Assembly (NCBI RefSeq): GCF_016808095.1
Contig: NC_068971.1
Coordinates: forward strand, 33,341,631-33,405,630
Direction of reading: 5' to 3'
Length of the DNA stretch: 64,000 nt
From: Vigna angularis
Taxonomy: Eukaryota; Streptophyta; Magnoliopsida; Fabales; Fabaceae
In this document: positions 21,558-35,267 of the stretch, one piece after another
Position numbering within the stretch: position 1 is the first letter of the stretch
Layout of the letters: every line of letters begins with the position of its first letter
Made by a program: the position numbers and the translations under genes
Notes under the pieces: generated by a model
What the model was told of the DNA's origin: nothing
Databases searched by the model: none
The model's input: only the letters and a program-made list of their open reading frames with translations

Positions 21558-24500
21558 TTTCACAATATTTTTTTTCCAAACAGTCATTAATTTAATAAAT
21601 CAATTGAAAATAGCAACAATTGGTAACTAAAATAATGGTCAGTAAATTTGAGTAAATGAAGAAGTAGGTTATGTTTAAATGAATAAAATATAAAAATATA
21701 GTACATTTCAAGATTATTTTATTTGTAAATTAGATCGGATGTAGAGTTGAAATTCTTAATACTTATGATAATATTATTTTTGACATGTACAGCCATCTCG
21801 GATTCACATATAGAAATTGAGATTAATTTTCTTGTGCAAGTCAAAGGCCAATAATATAAATTGAGATTAATTTTGTTTAGATAGCATGTTGGGAAGGTTT
21901 AGTATATTGAAGAGTGGTAGAAGTATGTGGTGTAGTGTGGATATGATTGTGCGTTGGGAGTTGCAAAGATCATGTGGTGTAGGAGTTGTTTCTGTTCTAG
22001 TTAGGGTAAGGATTATGAGACACAGCTCATTAAATGTTCCACTCAAGATTACATGCACAATGAGTAAATCAAGCACAACACCTCAATTATTGTCGCTTTT
22101 CCACAACAGTTGTAACCAGCTGAATTATTTTTCAGCTTTTTTATAATATTTTTATTCAGAGGACAAAAGGTCGACAGAAGAATTTCCTTTTTCAACAACT
22201 GTTAACTTAATCAAAAACTGTTTTTCCAATTTTTTTTTCTACTTCTATTTTTTTTTTGTCAAATTTTAATTTTTACTTTTTCAATTGATTAAATTACTTT
22301 TTTAAATTGTAATTTCATTTTACAACGATTGTACTTGGATAATCTTTCTCTAGTTATGAAACTGTATATGGGATGTATTCAATTCACATTTCAAAAGTTT
22401 CTTGCATAAAAAAACATCATGTAGAGTTTTACAGTTAAGACTTATTACTCGGTTATTATTAAAAATAATAAGTAATTTTATTATTTCTCATAATTTTTTT
22501 TAACTACATAAAACATTAAACGTCTACTAAAGACAAAAATTAAATATGTTAATAAAGCAAAAGAATTATGATAATCGTGATTGAATAAAGCAAAAGAGTT
22601 AATATTTAAAAATAATAATTACTTTTTTTTAAATGTCAATTCAATACTTCCCTTTTATTTTAATTTTAAAAACATAGAATAATTAATGTAAGAACAAAAT
22701 AGAAATAAAAATAGTGTTTAATTAAAAAAGTACATCAATTAATTTAAAATTAAGAAATTAAAATAAAGAAATACATTATTTTTCTCTTATTCATAAACTC
22801 TTTAATGAAAAATTTCGAATGAATAAAAAATCACATATTTCTATATATAGTAAAACTATTATCAATTAATTACCTATACTTTCAATAATTTTACATATTC
22901 TCGTAGTATGATTTTATTAATCATAATAATATTAAATTAATTTCATCGTCAATAAATGAAAGAAAAATTATTTTTCTTTTACATATTCGACAATATATAA
23001 AACTATGCGAAAAAAATATACTTGTGATCATCTAACCATAAAAGAAATCATTAATGGACTCTCAAATCTCAATGATAGATAAAATAGAAATGGATATCCC
23101 AACCTGGCATGAGAGTATTTAAAAAAAAAACAATAAATCATATCCTTAAGGCCATGAATATGATACATAATATTATAACATAGTGTTACACGTAAATCAA
23201 TAAGAAAACTTTTGTGGGAATACTTTTTAACATCATTTCTTTAAAAGTTAATAAATTTATTATGCTTGGTAACTTATAATCAAAGTACGATATTGAGGTT
23301 AATTTCAGAAATTAACATTAAAGTTTAATTTTAATTTGTTATCATTTGAATTTCAAAATGTAAAGAATTCATCACAAAAGTGCATAAAGTTAGCATATAT
23401 ATTACTTGAATATACTGGTCAGTCTCTTTGTCTTCATAATTAATCACCAATTAATATAGATGTTGTTGTGGTGTCATATTTTGTCGGAGAAGAAAGCACA
23501 CGTGTGGTGATCATCAGGTTCAAGACAATGCACGTTCCCCGTTAATTTATCCCTAAAATTTGATTTAAATCAACATCGCATATAATTCATTATTAGGATA
23601 GATAGCTAAAATATATAGGTATTTGCACATAAAATTCATAATCGGTATTTATGTATATATTAATGGTAAATAAATAATAGTAAATATTTTAATATTTAGA
23701 ATATTATCTTTGCTCTTTATTTTTTTGTCCTTTTTTAATATTTGTTATATGTGAGTTTTTTTTTCATGTCTTTTTAATCATTTATGAATCTTTCTTAATT
23801 AGTAATATTATAATATATTTTGATCGTTTTTGTGATGTTTCTGTATATAGATAAAATATATGTAAATTGAGAGGAGTTTTGCTAGTTAGGATATTGTGAA
23901 TTGTTAGCAAGTTGTTTTGGTGTGTATGAGTTTGATAAATTTGATGTTTTTCATGTTGAAAATTGATTTTATTTTAAGAATGAAATTGGTTGTTATGACG
24001 AATCTAATTAGTGTGTGACTAAATTAATTTGTATGATTTAGATGATTGTTTCGTGCTTAATTGTTTTTGCTTGGTTTTGTGTGATTGAGAGAGTTTATAA
24101 TTTGAACGATTGGACAAATTAGTATGAGTTTTAATGTATAAAATTAGTTTGAACTAATGCACTAAAAAAGGAGTACTGATTTGATCGATTGGAAAGGTCC
24201 AATTCCCTTAAAACACAAAATGCAATTGTTGATATCTAGTATAGTGTTGAGCGGTGACAAAGTGACGTTGAGTGTCAGCCTCGTTGTGTAGGTCTGAGAG
24301 CATTTTAGCTCTCGATTTCCGAGCGCAAGTTTGTACTAATGAGCGTCATATTTGTGAATGCCTTGGTGTTGGGCAACAATTGGAAACCACTGAGCACAAC
24401 TTATACGAGAAGAATGGCGCTAAGCGCCATCTGAGTGCCAGTTTTTATGATTGGATATGTTTTCTTCTTTGACTGTTTGAGATAAATCTGTGATGGAACT

Positions 24501-25020
24501 TATGTATGTTTATAATATTGTTTATTATTAATTGAGGTGATGATATGATTATGAACATGTATGGTGATGGTGTTGCAGGAATTTTAAGGAGAAATTCTTT
24601 GTAGTGATAACTTTGGTATTGACATATGAGATTTAGAAAGAGGGTACTCAGATACTTTAATAACCATTCACACTCAAATAGAGTAGAATGTGTTATGTCA
24701 TGAAGAGTAGTAGGATGTTCTAGTCTATGTACATTGTTTGGTCCTATGTGCACAGGAGATTAACCTTGTGAGTAGTAGGGTGATAACCCTTTTATTTATT
24801 GACTTTGCAAAGCGTAAACACTACTACAATGGACGCCTCTAGTGAATTCCAATGCCAAGGACATGTATCTAAATAATTGAGTTTAAATGTCAATCTTGGT
24901 GTGTATATGTAATTATTTTATCCATGCTTCTATGTATTTGACATGATTTAACTATGCATGATAACTATTTTGTGAACTAGCTAGCCTACCCTTTTGTGTT
25001 CTTCATATTTTTTGTGTTTG
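21558..25020. other. intergenic, with a GC-richer decayed repeat near 24240-24450
   Basis: Mostly very AT-rich sequence with no gene. The segment at about 24240-24450 is less AT-rich and contains repeated gagcg(c/t)-type phrases (tgagcgtcat, aatggcgctaagcgccat, including the palindrome tggcgctaagcgcca). It looks like part of a decayed dispersed repeat, possibly of LTR origin. Confidence 0.45.
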
Positions 25021-25436
25021 TTTGTTTGTTTCTTTTGCGATGATCACCTTATTCATGTGTGCAACTGAGAGATAGACGTTGATGCATATATGGTAGAAGA
25101 CATTGGTGTAGCGAAGTAATCTTCTCTGATTTCTAGTAGTTATTCATTGTAGGAGTTTTCAAAAACACTAAGTTATGCTTAGTTTTTTTATATATATTTA
25201 TTATTATGATTATTTACTTATTTTCATGTTTGTTTGTCTCTTTTGCAATGATCACCTTATAATGTGAACAAAGGATGGATAGATAGATATTGATACATCT
25301 TTGGTGGAAAACAATGATGCAACAAAATAGTCTTAATGAAATAATCTTCTTTAATTTCTAGTAGTTATCCTATAAAAGAGTTTTCAAAATGTTTAAATTA
25401 TCTTTTATTATTTTGTATATATTTATTATTATAATT
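25021..25436 (+). repeat. diverged 208-bp tandem duplication
   Basis: Two copies begin at about 25021 and 25229. Shared landmarks at 208-bp spacing include gatgatcaccttat/aatgatcaccttat, gttgatgcata/attgatacatc, aatttctagtagttat and the closing atatatttattattat. The copies are well diverged, so the duplication is old. Confidence 0.75.
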
Positions 25437-26756
25437 ATTTATTTTTTGAAATAACTATATTAATATTATATATAATTCAAGATAAATTATTTTGTTTTAT
25501 CGATCTTATCATCTCTTATTTTATTAGTTATAAGCTGATAAAATGATATGTTACAACAAAAACTAACTAAGACATATTTGGTTTGAATAAAATATTAATC
25601 TAAAAGGAAAAAAAATATAACGCTAATGAATTAGTTTTTTCTTTTTTCATAAAATAGTTTGTTTATGTTTTATTCTTTTACTAAATTAAAGAAAACATTT
25701 AACTATTGATAAAAAGAAACACGTTTTTATTTGAAAAAAGAGAATAATATAAGAAACAGAAGAAGTCGTATTCAATATTTCTCTCATCATCATAAAAAAA
25801 GGTATTACTTTCCTTTTCTTATCTCGTCGGATTTTAACCGAAAAAGAATGTTCCTTTTTATTTGTTATTGTATAAATTATAAGATAATATTTTTTTTAAA
25901 TATATCTTAATTTAATTAGTACAGAATTAAGTATAAAAATAAATGAATCTAATAGCACTTAAATATGCATTAAAAAATATTGAAAGAGGTATCATAAGTA
26001 CCTTACTTAAAATTATATTAAAAATAGAAAAATGTATTTATTTATTTTAGTTTGAATGAAAAACCTTAAGATACATACAGTAATAAATACATTCCCTCAA
26101 GTGTTGTAAGGATGCAAAATCTACAATAAAAGGTGTTAATTTTCTTCATTTTAAATTTATCAGATAAAATTTATTAGACGAATTATAAAGTTGTTGTTTC
26201 TTTCATTTTCATATGTATCTGTTGTAGACTTCCTAAAGAGTGAAATGAAAGGAAATATTCCCTTTCCATTCAATATCTTCCCGTCCTCATCAACTGTCAT
26301 CCAAATTCCAAATTCAATAGATCCTTATGATGGAAATATTTTGGATAAAAAGAAAATAAAAAATAAATAATAATGCATGTTATTATATTTTTTAAAAATG
26401 AAAATAAGAAGAAGATCGGGAAAAAGAAAAGAAGAAAAAAATTATAGAAAATAAAAAAGCTTATTTGTTAAAACTTTCCCTTCAATACAAAATTGTATTT
26501 TCTCTCTCTTTTTCTCTTCCCATATCAAACATATAGGAGCTTCCATTCCACTTTCATGGTTGTTAAGTGTTTTTAAAAAAAATCGAATTATTATTATTAT
26601 TATTATCTTGTAATGTAACAACAACATTATCCGTGGACAATAAATTATGAGAACATTATCTGGTATTTGATATTTGATTCCGAGCTTTCTACGTATGTAT
26701 CAGAATATATAGTGTCACTTCAAGATCATGAAAATGAAAAACATAAAATCAAGGTG

Positions 26757-26853
<97 letters not shown>

Positions 26854-28268
26854 GTGTGTGAACTAATAATAATGTAATTATTGGTGAATAGCAGTTAATA
26901 ATACACCTAAACATGGCTTATATATACACATCTTAATTAATCACATCATGTGAGATTGTTTGTAGGTTCCTCCAACTCACTACTTCCAAAATTATTAAAA
27001 CCTACAACTTTGCACCCAACTCATGATCCCACATGCAATGCTTTTTTATAAGTTTTCTTCAGATTTATGTGTCAGGTTTCAACTGCCAAAGTGCTATGAA
27101 TATCGACATTAACGGTTTCTTCAGACACAGTCTTATTTTTTCTTACTTTGTTGACAATAAGTATAACAACATGATATAAATACACTCGATCAATTTATTA
27201 TTAAAATTAATTATGATATTATCTTATAAATGTATTTCATTTTAATTTAACTTTATAAAAATTATCTTACAAAATAAATTTGAACTTATTTATGTATTAT
27301 AATTTGATTGTATATAAATCTTTTACGCACTCAAATAAAAATATTATAATTTGATTGGGAAATTTGAAGGCAAATGGAAGTTTGGGTCTGCCCGACATAT
27401 GAATTAGGAAAATGATTCGAAATGGAAGATTGGTTTGGGAAGCCTAAACCCTAAAAGTAAGAGAAACAAAAGAAAGGAAGGGCATGCAGGGGCCATTGCA
27501 CCAAACCAACAGACACTTGGTCCCAATCCCATATGCTATTATTCCTTTAAAACTATATAACTTTTATATTAGCAAAATTAATAGATATATAAATCATTTA
27601 TAGGTGATGTTGATATCAAAAAATTTCTCATCAATTTTTTTAATAGTTATTTGCAAATGTTGTTTCTTTCTCACATTGAAGATAATGGCCTAAATATTTT
27701 TATAATTTTTTTATACGTTAAAATTTCTTTATATATAAACTAATTTGTAAATTCTATAATTCTCTCATCTTGTATAATAAATCTTATTTTATTAATTTAT
27801 ATATAAATTACCTTTTTATAAAAGTAAAATTTTTATTTCATTATTTATGGAAAAAAAATATATATATATATATATATTCAAATAAGTCCAATCAAATGTA
27901 TATCAGTGTTACCTCAATTTAAATACAATTGAACTCTTGTGTGGAAATAACTGTATATTTCTTTGGACATGTGAAACATACTAGCCATTCCCACTCATCT
28001 CATTCTTCGTTCCATATTTCATGTCACGAACATATGTCTACGTACTAATGCACATGTTGATTAAAAGTTTAATTATTTACGAATTATTTTAATTTATTCT
28101 AATTATATAAACTTGATAAGTTTTAATGGATAATTATTATTGCAAAAGTTTAACAACGGTTAAAATGAGTTTCAGACAACGGTTTATTTTTTACCGTCAT
28201 TATAAATTCAAAAAATTGATAATGAATTAAACCATTGTCATAATTTAAAAAAGATAAAAGATAAATTG
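25437..28268. other. intergenic, AT-rich
   Basis: No gene seen. Contains a compound microsatellite at 26759-26860. A stretch at 27360-27560 is somewhat richer in G and C but has no open frame. Confidence 0.5.
26759..26860. repeat. compound microsatellite (CT)n(TA)n(TGTA)n
   Basis: About 15 CT units pass directly into about 25 TA units and then a short TGTA run. It creates spurious ORFs on both strands made of SLSLS/YIYIY residues. Confidence 0.97.
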
Positions 28269-28370
28269 ATAATAAATTAACAAACTAACTAAAGATAAAA
28301 GATAAATATAAAATAAAAATAATATATTTTCATAAAAGATAAATATAAAATAAAAATAATATATTTAACA
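28269..28370 (-). repeat. inverted partial copy of the copia LTR, itself partly duplicated
   Basis: The reverse complement begins TGTTAAATATATT at 28370 and continues as the first ~55 bp of the LTR at 28478, ending ttagttagtttgtta at 28269. A ~33-bp piece of it (aaaagataaatataaaataa...) occurs twice, at about 28281 and 28335. With the LTR it could form a stem across a ~107-bp loop. Confidence 0.8.
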
Positions 28371-28653
28371 TGAAAGAGGAAAAAGAGTGATCAATTTTTT
28401 TCTCAAGGGAAGTCTTTATGGATTATATTAGTAATAAGCTTGATAGATACAATTTGTATGTACCAGCTTGAGAGGAGTGTTAAATATATTATTTTTATTT
28501 TATATTTATCTTTTATTTTTAGTTAGTTTGTTATTATTTATTATTTGTATTTTGGGCTTAGTACATATTTCTTCTATTATAAATAAAAGACTCTACGTGT
28601 ATATTCAACATAAAGGAGATTAATCTTATACATAATTTTCACTATATTCAACA
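28371..28653 (+). mobile_element. Ty1/copia 3' end: pol C-terminus, polypurine tract and 176-bp LTR
   Basis: At about 28411-28468 the plus strand reads DYISNKLDRYNLYVPA then stop, the C-terminus of a copia polyprotein. It is followed by the polypurine tract agaggag (28471-28477) and an LTR that starts TGTTAAATATATT at 28478 and ends ATATTCAACA at 28653. A TATA-like ttataaataaaa lies inside the LTR near 28580. The rest of the element is missing; upstream is an inverted LTR piece instead of pol. Confidence 0.8.
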
Positions 28654-31333
28654 ACTATCATAAAAAACATGTAAAAAGAGGCAATTACCATTGCATCTTT
28701 AACAACAATTGTGACTTTAAACTATCGTTATTACTAGTAACAAAATCCTATTTTTATACATGTAAATATTTAGGATGAAAATTATCTCTTTCCATTGAAT
28801 AATAATAAACTTTGGATAAATAAAATTTGATCCTGTATTATTAATTTTATTTTTGAAAAGAATGAAAATTTTAATTTAATTTTTCATTACATACAAATTT
28901 TCAAATTCATTAGTAATTATAAAATAGTTTCATGTTTTTGTTAAATTAGTTGTCAAAACATATTTTTAATAAAATATCTCGAAAAAAATGTTAACAATAA
29001 AAAATAGGACCTTTTGACACTCCATAAAAAAACATGTTTTTTTAATCAGAAAAACATGTTATAATAATCGATAATACTATTCTTCATATATCAATGTATA
29101 CATGTTAGAAATACTATATATGTTACTCAAACTAATATAATATATACTTATATTTCAAAAATAAAAGAAGATAAAATTATCCTACATATTGTTTCTTTAA
29201 ATTTACATATAAAGTCATATTATCGTTTTGAGTACTCACTTAAATAATCAAACATGGTATATCATACAACATATACATATATTAGTTTACAGATAAAATT
29301 ATAACAAAATCTATCTAATTCACTTTTTAAGAACACAAATATTTAATTACATTTCAATATTCAAAGTAATTTGTTATTGATATATTTAGAGGATTCATAT
29401 TAAACACATGTAACAAGGAAAATATATAGAAAATATCGTCTTATTTCAAAGTTAGATAATTCATTTAACATAAGTCTTTTCTATTCTTGTCACCTAATAT
29501 CTTAATGCTTATAATCTATAACCTACAAAACAATATATCATATTTACATAATGATTTATACTATCAATAATATCATGACTCTTGAGACATAATATCATCT
29601 CTCACCATACACTCAAAAAATAACAATATCATATATAACATCATAAAAGTATCCACATGAAATATACATCATCATAATATCACACATTTTCATCATAAAC
29701 ATACACATATTACATACATGAATACTAATCTTTCAACACAATACCGTCACATGGAAGAACTTAATTTGCCTCTCGTCAAAAAGAAGAAAACCTAAAATAA
29801 CAAACAAAATTTTTTTTTTGTGTTAGTAAACATACACACTTTTTTAACACTCATACAATTCACATATCTAAAATAATATTTAATGAAATAAATGTAAGTT
29901 AATTAAGTGCCAGTTATCTAAAAGTGATATGCCTACTAGTCAATGGATTTAGAACACCAAATATCCCAATTAAGTTATTAAAACACCTTAGTTTAAACCT
30001 TTATATCATTAGCACCATTATAATAAGAAAATTTGAATAACAGGAAATTAAACAATTACATTTGATCAATAATATATTTAAACTGCCTTGATATTTTTAC
30101 CTGCTATCTCTTTGCATAAAATATATATTTGATTGTAATTTTAGATTTTATATATTATAAAAAAATTAGTTTTAGTTCTTAATTTTTTTTATTTAAATTT
30201 GACTTCTTTAATTTTTAATCATTCGTAACTTTAATCTTTGAATTTCTTGAATAATTACTAAAGTTTTAATTATATGCAACTTTATTCAATTTTCAATTTT
30301 GAAATTATACTGAAGCACTATTTTATTACATTTACATTAAAGTCCTGCATTCTATTCTTCTCAATTTTCTAAAAGACCACGCACATTATATACTTTACCC
30401 AATCTTATTATATTATGTTTAATGTAACAAAAATTATAGATAATTGATCTTAAAATTGAACAACATTATGATCGTTAAAAACTAAAATATACAAATTGGG
30501 TAAAAGAAAATCCACAGACCAAAATAATGAATATTATAAAATGAGGGACTAAAAACTACATAAAATAATATGGACAAAAAAAAATACATATTTTATAAAA
30601 TATAAATTCCAGAATTACAATTAAGTAAAAAGATATTAAAAGATAAGATAATAAATTATTTATCAAATATTTTTAATTTAATTATAAAATTTGTTATTTA
30701 AATTTTATTTTTCTAAAATTTAAAAAAAAAACTTATAATTAATAAGTTTAGCATACAGGTGAGCATGTCAGTATTATATAAATTAAATATGTCAATAGTC
30801 CATTTAGTATTAGGTGTATTGTCATATATCAACATGAAAGCAACATGATTTAAAGAATAATAAACTAATACATGATTAAAACCGTTTAAATTTAGAAATT
30901 AAGAAACAAAGCGTACAGAATTTAAAAGTAAATAAAAATCACATTGGAAATTTTAAGAGGATAAAAAATACAATTAAATCTAAATGGTTTCTAGTTAATA
31001 TGTTTTCATACACATAAATATCAAGAAGCAATTCATTTTACTTGTTTATAGAATTCGGTTCTTAACCAAATTAAAAAGAAAATTTCTTAGGCATACTAAA
31101 TTATATATTTGATTGAATTTAACATTCATTTAAAAATCATGTCTATTAGGTACAAAATGATTGCTAATTAGCGAGCCCCAAGGTGTAATAAACGCGTAAT
31201 ATCATGATGACACCTGTTACTTCTAGCTTTCGAAGATCATAATCATGAACAGAAATATACCTAATGAACAGAAAGAAAACTCCTGTGGCAGAGATGAACG
31301 AAGAAGCAAACTTCCAAAGCACGGTGATGTGTC
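28654..31333. other. intergenic upstream of the first XTH gene
   Basis: Very AT-rich, no gene. The stretch 30130-30570 carries ttagttttagtt(c)ttaa at one end and gagggactaaaaact at the other, inverted relative to each other, and resembles a decayed small inverted-repeat element. The last 200 bp before the TATA box are less AT-rich and probably hold the XTH promoter. Confidence 0.45.
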
Positions 31334-31344
31334 TATATATATAT
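31334..31344 (+). promoter_or_regulatory. TATA box of the first XTH gene
   Basis: tatatatatat in the context gtgtctatatatatattcccat, 62 bp before the ATG. This puts transcription start near 31365 and the 5' leader at about 30 nt. Confidence 0.75.
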
Positions 31345-31395
31345 TCCCATTAGCCTCAAAGACTTTCACAACACTTTCATCTTTCCCTTGTTAAC

Positions 31396-32551
31396 ATGGC
31401 TTCTTCTTTGTTGATTTTGTGTCTTGTTCTGGTTTCGCTAGCCTCTTCTGCACTCTGTGCCGCCCCACGGAGACCAGTGGATGTTCCATTTGGCAGAAAC
31501 TACATTCCCACATGGGCTTTCGATCACATCAAATACTTCAATGGGGGTTCTGAGATTCAACTTCATCTTGACAAGTACACTGGTACGTAATATATGAACA
31601 AAGTTCAGCCTTATCATCTACTTAGTTCTAACAAAGTTGGTATTTTTAATGTTAATTCACGCAAATTTGAACAGGCACTGGTTTCCAAACAAAAGGGTCC
31701 TATCTGTTTGGTCACTTCAGCATGAACATAAAGATGGTTCCTGGTGATTCAGCTGGCACAGTCACTGCTTTTTATGTAAGCACATATTTTTATTCTAGTA
31801 CAGTCTCATTGTTATATCAGTAGATTATATGAGTCATGCAGTTGTTGATTTGCTACGATTGGAACATGCAGTTATCATCTCAAAACGCGGAGCACGATGA
31901 GATAGACTTTGAGTTCTTGGGGAACAGAACAGGACAACCTTACATTTTACAGACAAATGTGTTCACTGGAGGGAAGGGTGACAGAGAGCAAAGAATCTAT
32001 CTTTGGTTTGATCCCACAAAAGCGTATCACAGATATTCTGTACTATGGAACATGTATCAAATTGTGTAAGTATTTCAATTCTATTTTGGTATATAAAAGT
32101 AACGAACACAGACATGAGTAATTAAAGTGTAGCATGTTTGAAATTACACAGATTCCTAGTGGATAACATCCCAATCAGGGTGTTCAAGAACCTGAAGGAG
32201 TTGGGAGTGAAGTTTCCCTTTAACCAACCGATGAAGGTTTACAACAGTTTATGGAATGCTGATGATTGGGCCACAAGGGGTGGTTTGGAGAAAACAGATT
32301 GGTCAAAAGCTCCATTCGTAGCAGAGTACAAGGGGTTTCATGTTGATGGGTGTGAGGCTTCAGTGAATTCAAGGTTCTGTGCCACACAGGGTAAGAGATG
32401 GTGGGATCAAACAGAGTTTCGTGATCTTGATTCCTTTCAGTGGCGAAGACTCAAATGGGTGCGTCAGAAATTCACCATCTACAACTACTGCACTGACAGA
32501 ACCCGCTACCCTCAACTTCCACCAGAATGCAGAAGAAACCGTGACATTTAA
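31396..32551 (+). CDS. XTH5: xyloglucan endotransglucosylase/hydrolase, XTH4/XTH5 type (copy 1)
   Basis: Exons 31396-31582, 31675-31775, 31872-32065 and 32152-32551 join with GT-AG introns of 92, 96 and 86 bp to 293 codons. It is a GH16 enzyme that cuts and re-joins xyloglucan chains in the cell wall, loosening or remodelling the wall during growth. Residues 1-22 form a signal peptide ending SALCA. The active site [10 protein letters not shown] is at residues 104-113 with both catalytic Glu (106, 110), followed by the conserved N-glycosylation site NRT (114-116). The C-terminal XET domain has conserved cysteines in GCEASVN, RFC, YNYC and PPEC. The start [13 protein letters not shown] and the end ECRRNRDI match the Arabidopsis XTH4/XTH5 group as I remember it. 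Length is typical of the family. It is duplicated at 39981 on the same strand. The symbol is by family resemblance; XTH4 is also possible. Confidence 0.94.
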
Positions 32552-32718
32552 ATTTTCATCTGCTGTTTTTATCACTTATTTCTGTGTTCTACAACAACTT
32601 TCTCACTGCATTCATCATTTACCAGTTACCATACTTTATTCCTACCATTATTTATTACCATTGTATTGTTTGGAATGTGTAATTAAGGCCTTGGGTCTGA
32701 ATACAGAGGAAACTCTAT

Positions 32719-32724
32719 AATAAA
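32719..32724 (+). terminator. polyadenylation signal of the first XTH gene
   Basis: aataaa, 168 bp after the stop codon, in a T-rich 3' region with following tgttatgtaat-type downstream elements. Confidence 0.6.
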
Positions 32725-34035
32725 ACTACGTATGTTATGTAATTCTATTCTTATACTTGGCACCACCAATAATGTAATATTGAATTCTTATTATTGTACT
32801 TAAAGCATGTTCTGTTCCTTAATGGTAACAACAACATCTTGATGCTGCATTCATTTCCGATCTCGAGGTCGTTCCTGTTTATTTTATTTGCTCCTTTTAG
32901 TATGAAGTATATATTCATTTTAATTAATGATTAATTCTTCATCAGTTTCTTATATTACTTTCATTATATATATTATAGATAATCTTTATTCTCCTAAACA
33001 TCCTTCTGTCATATATATTTTCATTTGAAATACAAAGATTAAATTAAAAAAATACATATTTTCAAAATATATACATAAATATGTATCTTATTCTTAAAAA
33101 TAATATTTTAAATAGTATCTTAATATACCTTTAAAGTTAGAGCATAAAATTTTTTAGCATCTCGCTTACAAAGTAATCTTAAAAAGTTATCAATGCACCA
33201 CTATCATTTTGTGTAATAATAAGTCATTAACATAAACTAACATGATAATATCAACTTTTTTTTCTTGCATAAGAAATAATTTGTAAAGAATTGTAAAATT
33301 CCATAGTTCTTTAATAGTTTTGCAAACCATCGTTCAAGAGTTTGTTTTAGATCATATAACAATTTTTTCAACAACTTGTAAAAGAATTTGTAATTTTGAG
33401 AGTTGAAATCTTTTATAAACTTCCTTAATTAAGTAATTATGAACAAAGCATCATGCACTTCCATTTCATTTGATGTACATTTAACAACAAAAATTACAAG
33501 AAAATCATAGTGTGTTACATTTTTTTATACAAAAACAAATGCCTAATCATAGTCAATTTCTTTTCTTTTGACGATTCTCATAGATGTCACAAATTTGACT
33601 TTGAGTTGATCTATGTTTTAGTCAATTGTGTTATCTATTATAAGTGTTTATGCATGAATGTGTACGATCATGTATATAAAGACTGTATTTATGGTCAACA
33701 AGCATAAGTCACCACAACTTACGGCATGTTTGATAGTTTTCGAGAACTATTTAACAAAAGGTTTCATGAACAAATAATTTATTATCACATGTTTATTATT
33801 ACTTAATTTGTAGTTAAAAGTGACAACAAAAAATGATTAAGTTATTAATTTTAGAAAGAGATTAAGAAGGATAATCATGAGTGATTTTTGTACTCTTTGT
33901 AACTAGGATGATTTTCATACTCATTGTAATAAAATTGATGGTTAGTAGAACCCTTGAAAATTTCTTGAAGGAGAATTGAACATAGCCCAATAAATGTCAT
34001 TTTTAAGATGAGTTAGTAGTTTTATCTCCTGACCT
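32725..34035. other. intergenic spacer between the XTH genes, first part
   Basis: AT-rich with no gene. A string atcttgatgctgcat near 32837 resembles miR172 but lacks the bases needed (see rejected items). Confidence 0.5.
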
Positions 34036-35113
34036 ACTATGGTTAGACCTATCATTTCAACCCATCGCTCATGGGATGGTCCTAACCCCCTTTAAAACTA
34101 AGCCCTGTATTTTTAGCCTATTCAATATGGGTTTTTTTTTCTAAAGCCCGAGGTCCAAAGCCCATGAGAAGTGGGTTAGGACTAGGTTAGGGTGGGGCTT
34201 ACCGTAAGTCCAAAATTTCACTTCCTTTCAAGATTTTCTATGAGATGTTTCTACTTGTATCTGAAACTCTTTCTTCTCACTCCTTCTTAGGTGCTACTCT
34301 AATTCGCATTCCTCGGTGCTCTTCTGCGTCATTACTTCTTCGCGTCGCCACCCCTCTAGTTGGTGCTCATTTGCGTTAGTGCTCGTTCGTGCGTTAGTGC
34401 TCCTTCGTCCGTTAATGCTCCTCCACATCATCCATCATCTTCAAGGGCATTAACAACTAAAGTATTGGTTCACGATTCACCGGTGTTGTGGAGTCCCTTT
34501 TGTTCTTTTGCTATGTTCTTCATTGTTGCAACAGAGTTGTCTTTTACTTCCATCTTTGCTTGTGCATTAAATTATTACTCTTATTTTATTTTTCCTTTGA
34601 AATTTTATATACCACTTTCTGATTTTGTATATACATTTGTGCAAATTTAAAGTTTGTAAATCATGATTTGTCTTCTTTGCTATAAAAGTGCTTTGTAATT
34701 TTGGTGTAATTTTGGTGATAAGAGGATTCTGGTTGGTTATAGGAAAGAATATATTAAGATGTAAATTTGAGAGATGATGTGTGTCTCTTTGTGGGTGTTT
34801 TTCCATTTGGAACCATGATCTTTTGCAATGTAGATACCTAAATAAGAACATATGCATGCTTAAATTTATAGTTTCTTAAGGTGAATGTGTGATCTTATTA
34901 TAAGTCAACCAAGGAGTAGACTAAAGTTTGGAGGGACTTATATCTTAGAAAAAAGAAAAATGGGACAGGAGAAGAGTTACTTTGACTTTGTGATACATGT
35001 TGTTAGCTTTCTATTAGGAGAAAAAGGGAAATACATGAGTAATAAAGGAAGGTGGAATGAGAGGAGATGGTGAGGGAAGGGTTTCTAATTTTGTACTTAG
35101 TGACTCCTTTTAT

Positions 35114-35181
35114 GTTTTCAATGCGTAGTTGAGTTTCCAATTCTTATTCCATAAATATGTTTTCAATGCATATTTGAGTTT
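35114..35181 (+). repeat. short duplication inside the hAT-like element
   Basis: Two copies of a ~45-bp unit, atgttttcaatgcgtagttg and atgttttcaatgcatatttg, follow one another with minor differences. Confidence 0.65.
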
Positions 35182-35267
35182 TCATCTTTCGCTTGGATTT
35201 CACTAGTTCATCTACAACTTTCTTATATGCATATCTCCTTCACCTACTTCTTCACTTCACTTGGATA

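Noticed and set aside
21886..22146. 86-codon ORF in AT-rich DNA
   Set aside because: No homology recognised and an overlapping antisense ORF of similar length; probably chance.
26667..26914. ORFs on both strands near 26700-26900
   Set aside because: They are translations of the CT/TA microsatellite.
32835..32850. atcttgatgctgcat resembles miR172
   Set aside because: It lacks three internal bases of miR172 and I see no matching star strand or hairpin arm. A similar gatgcagcat string near 8592 also has no hairpin.
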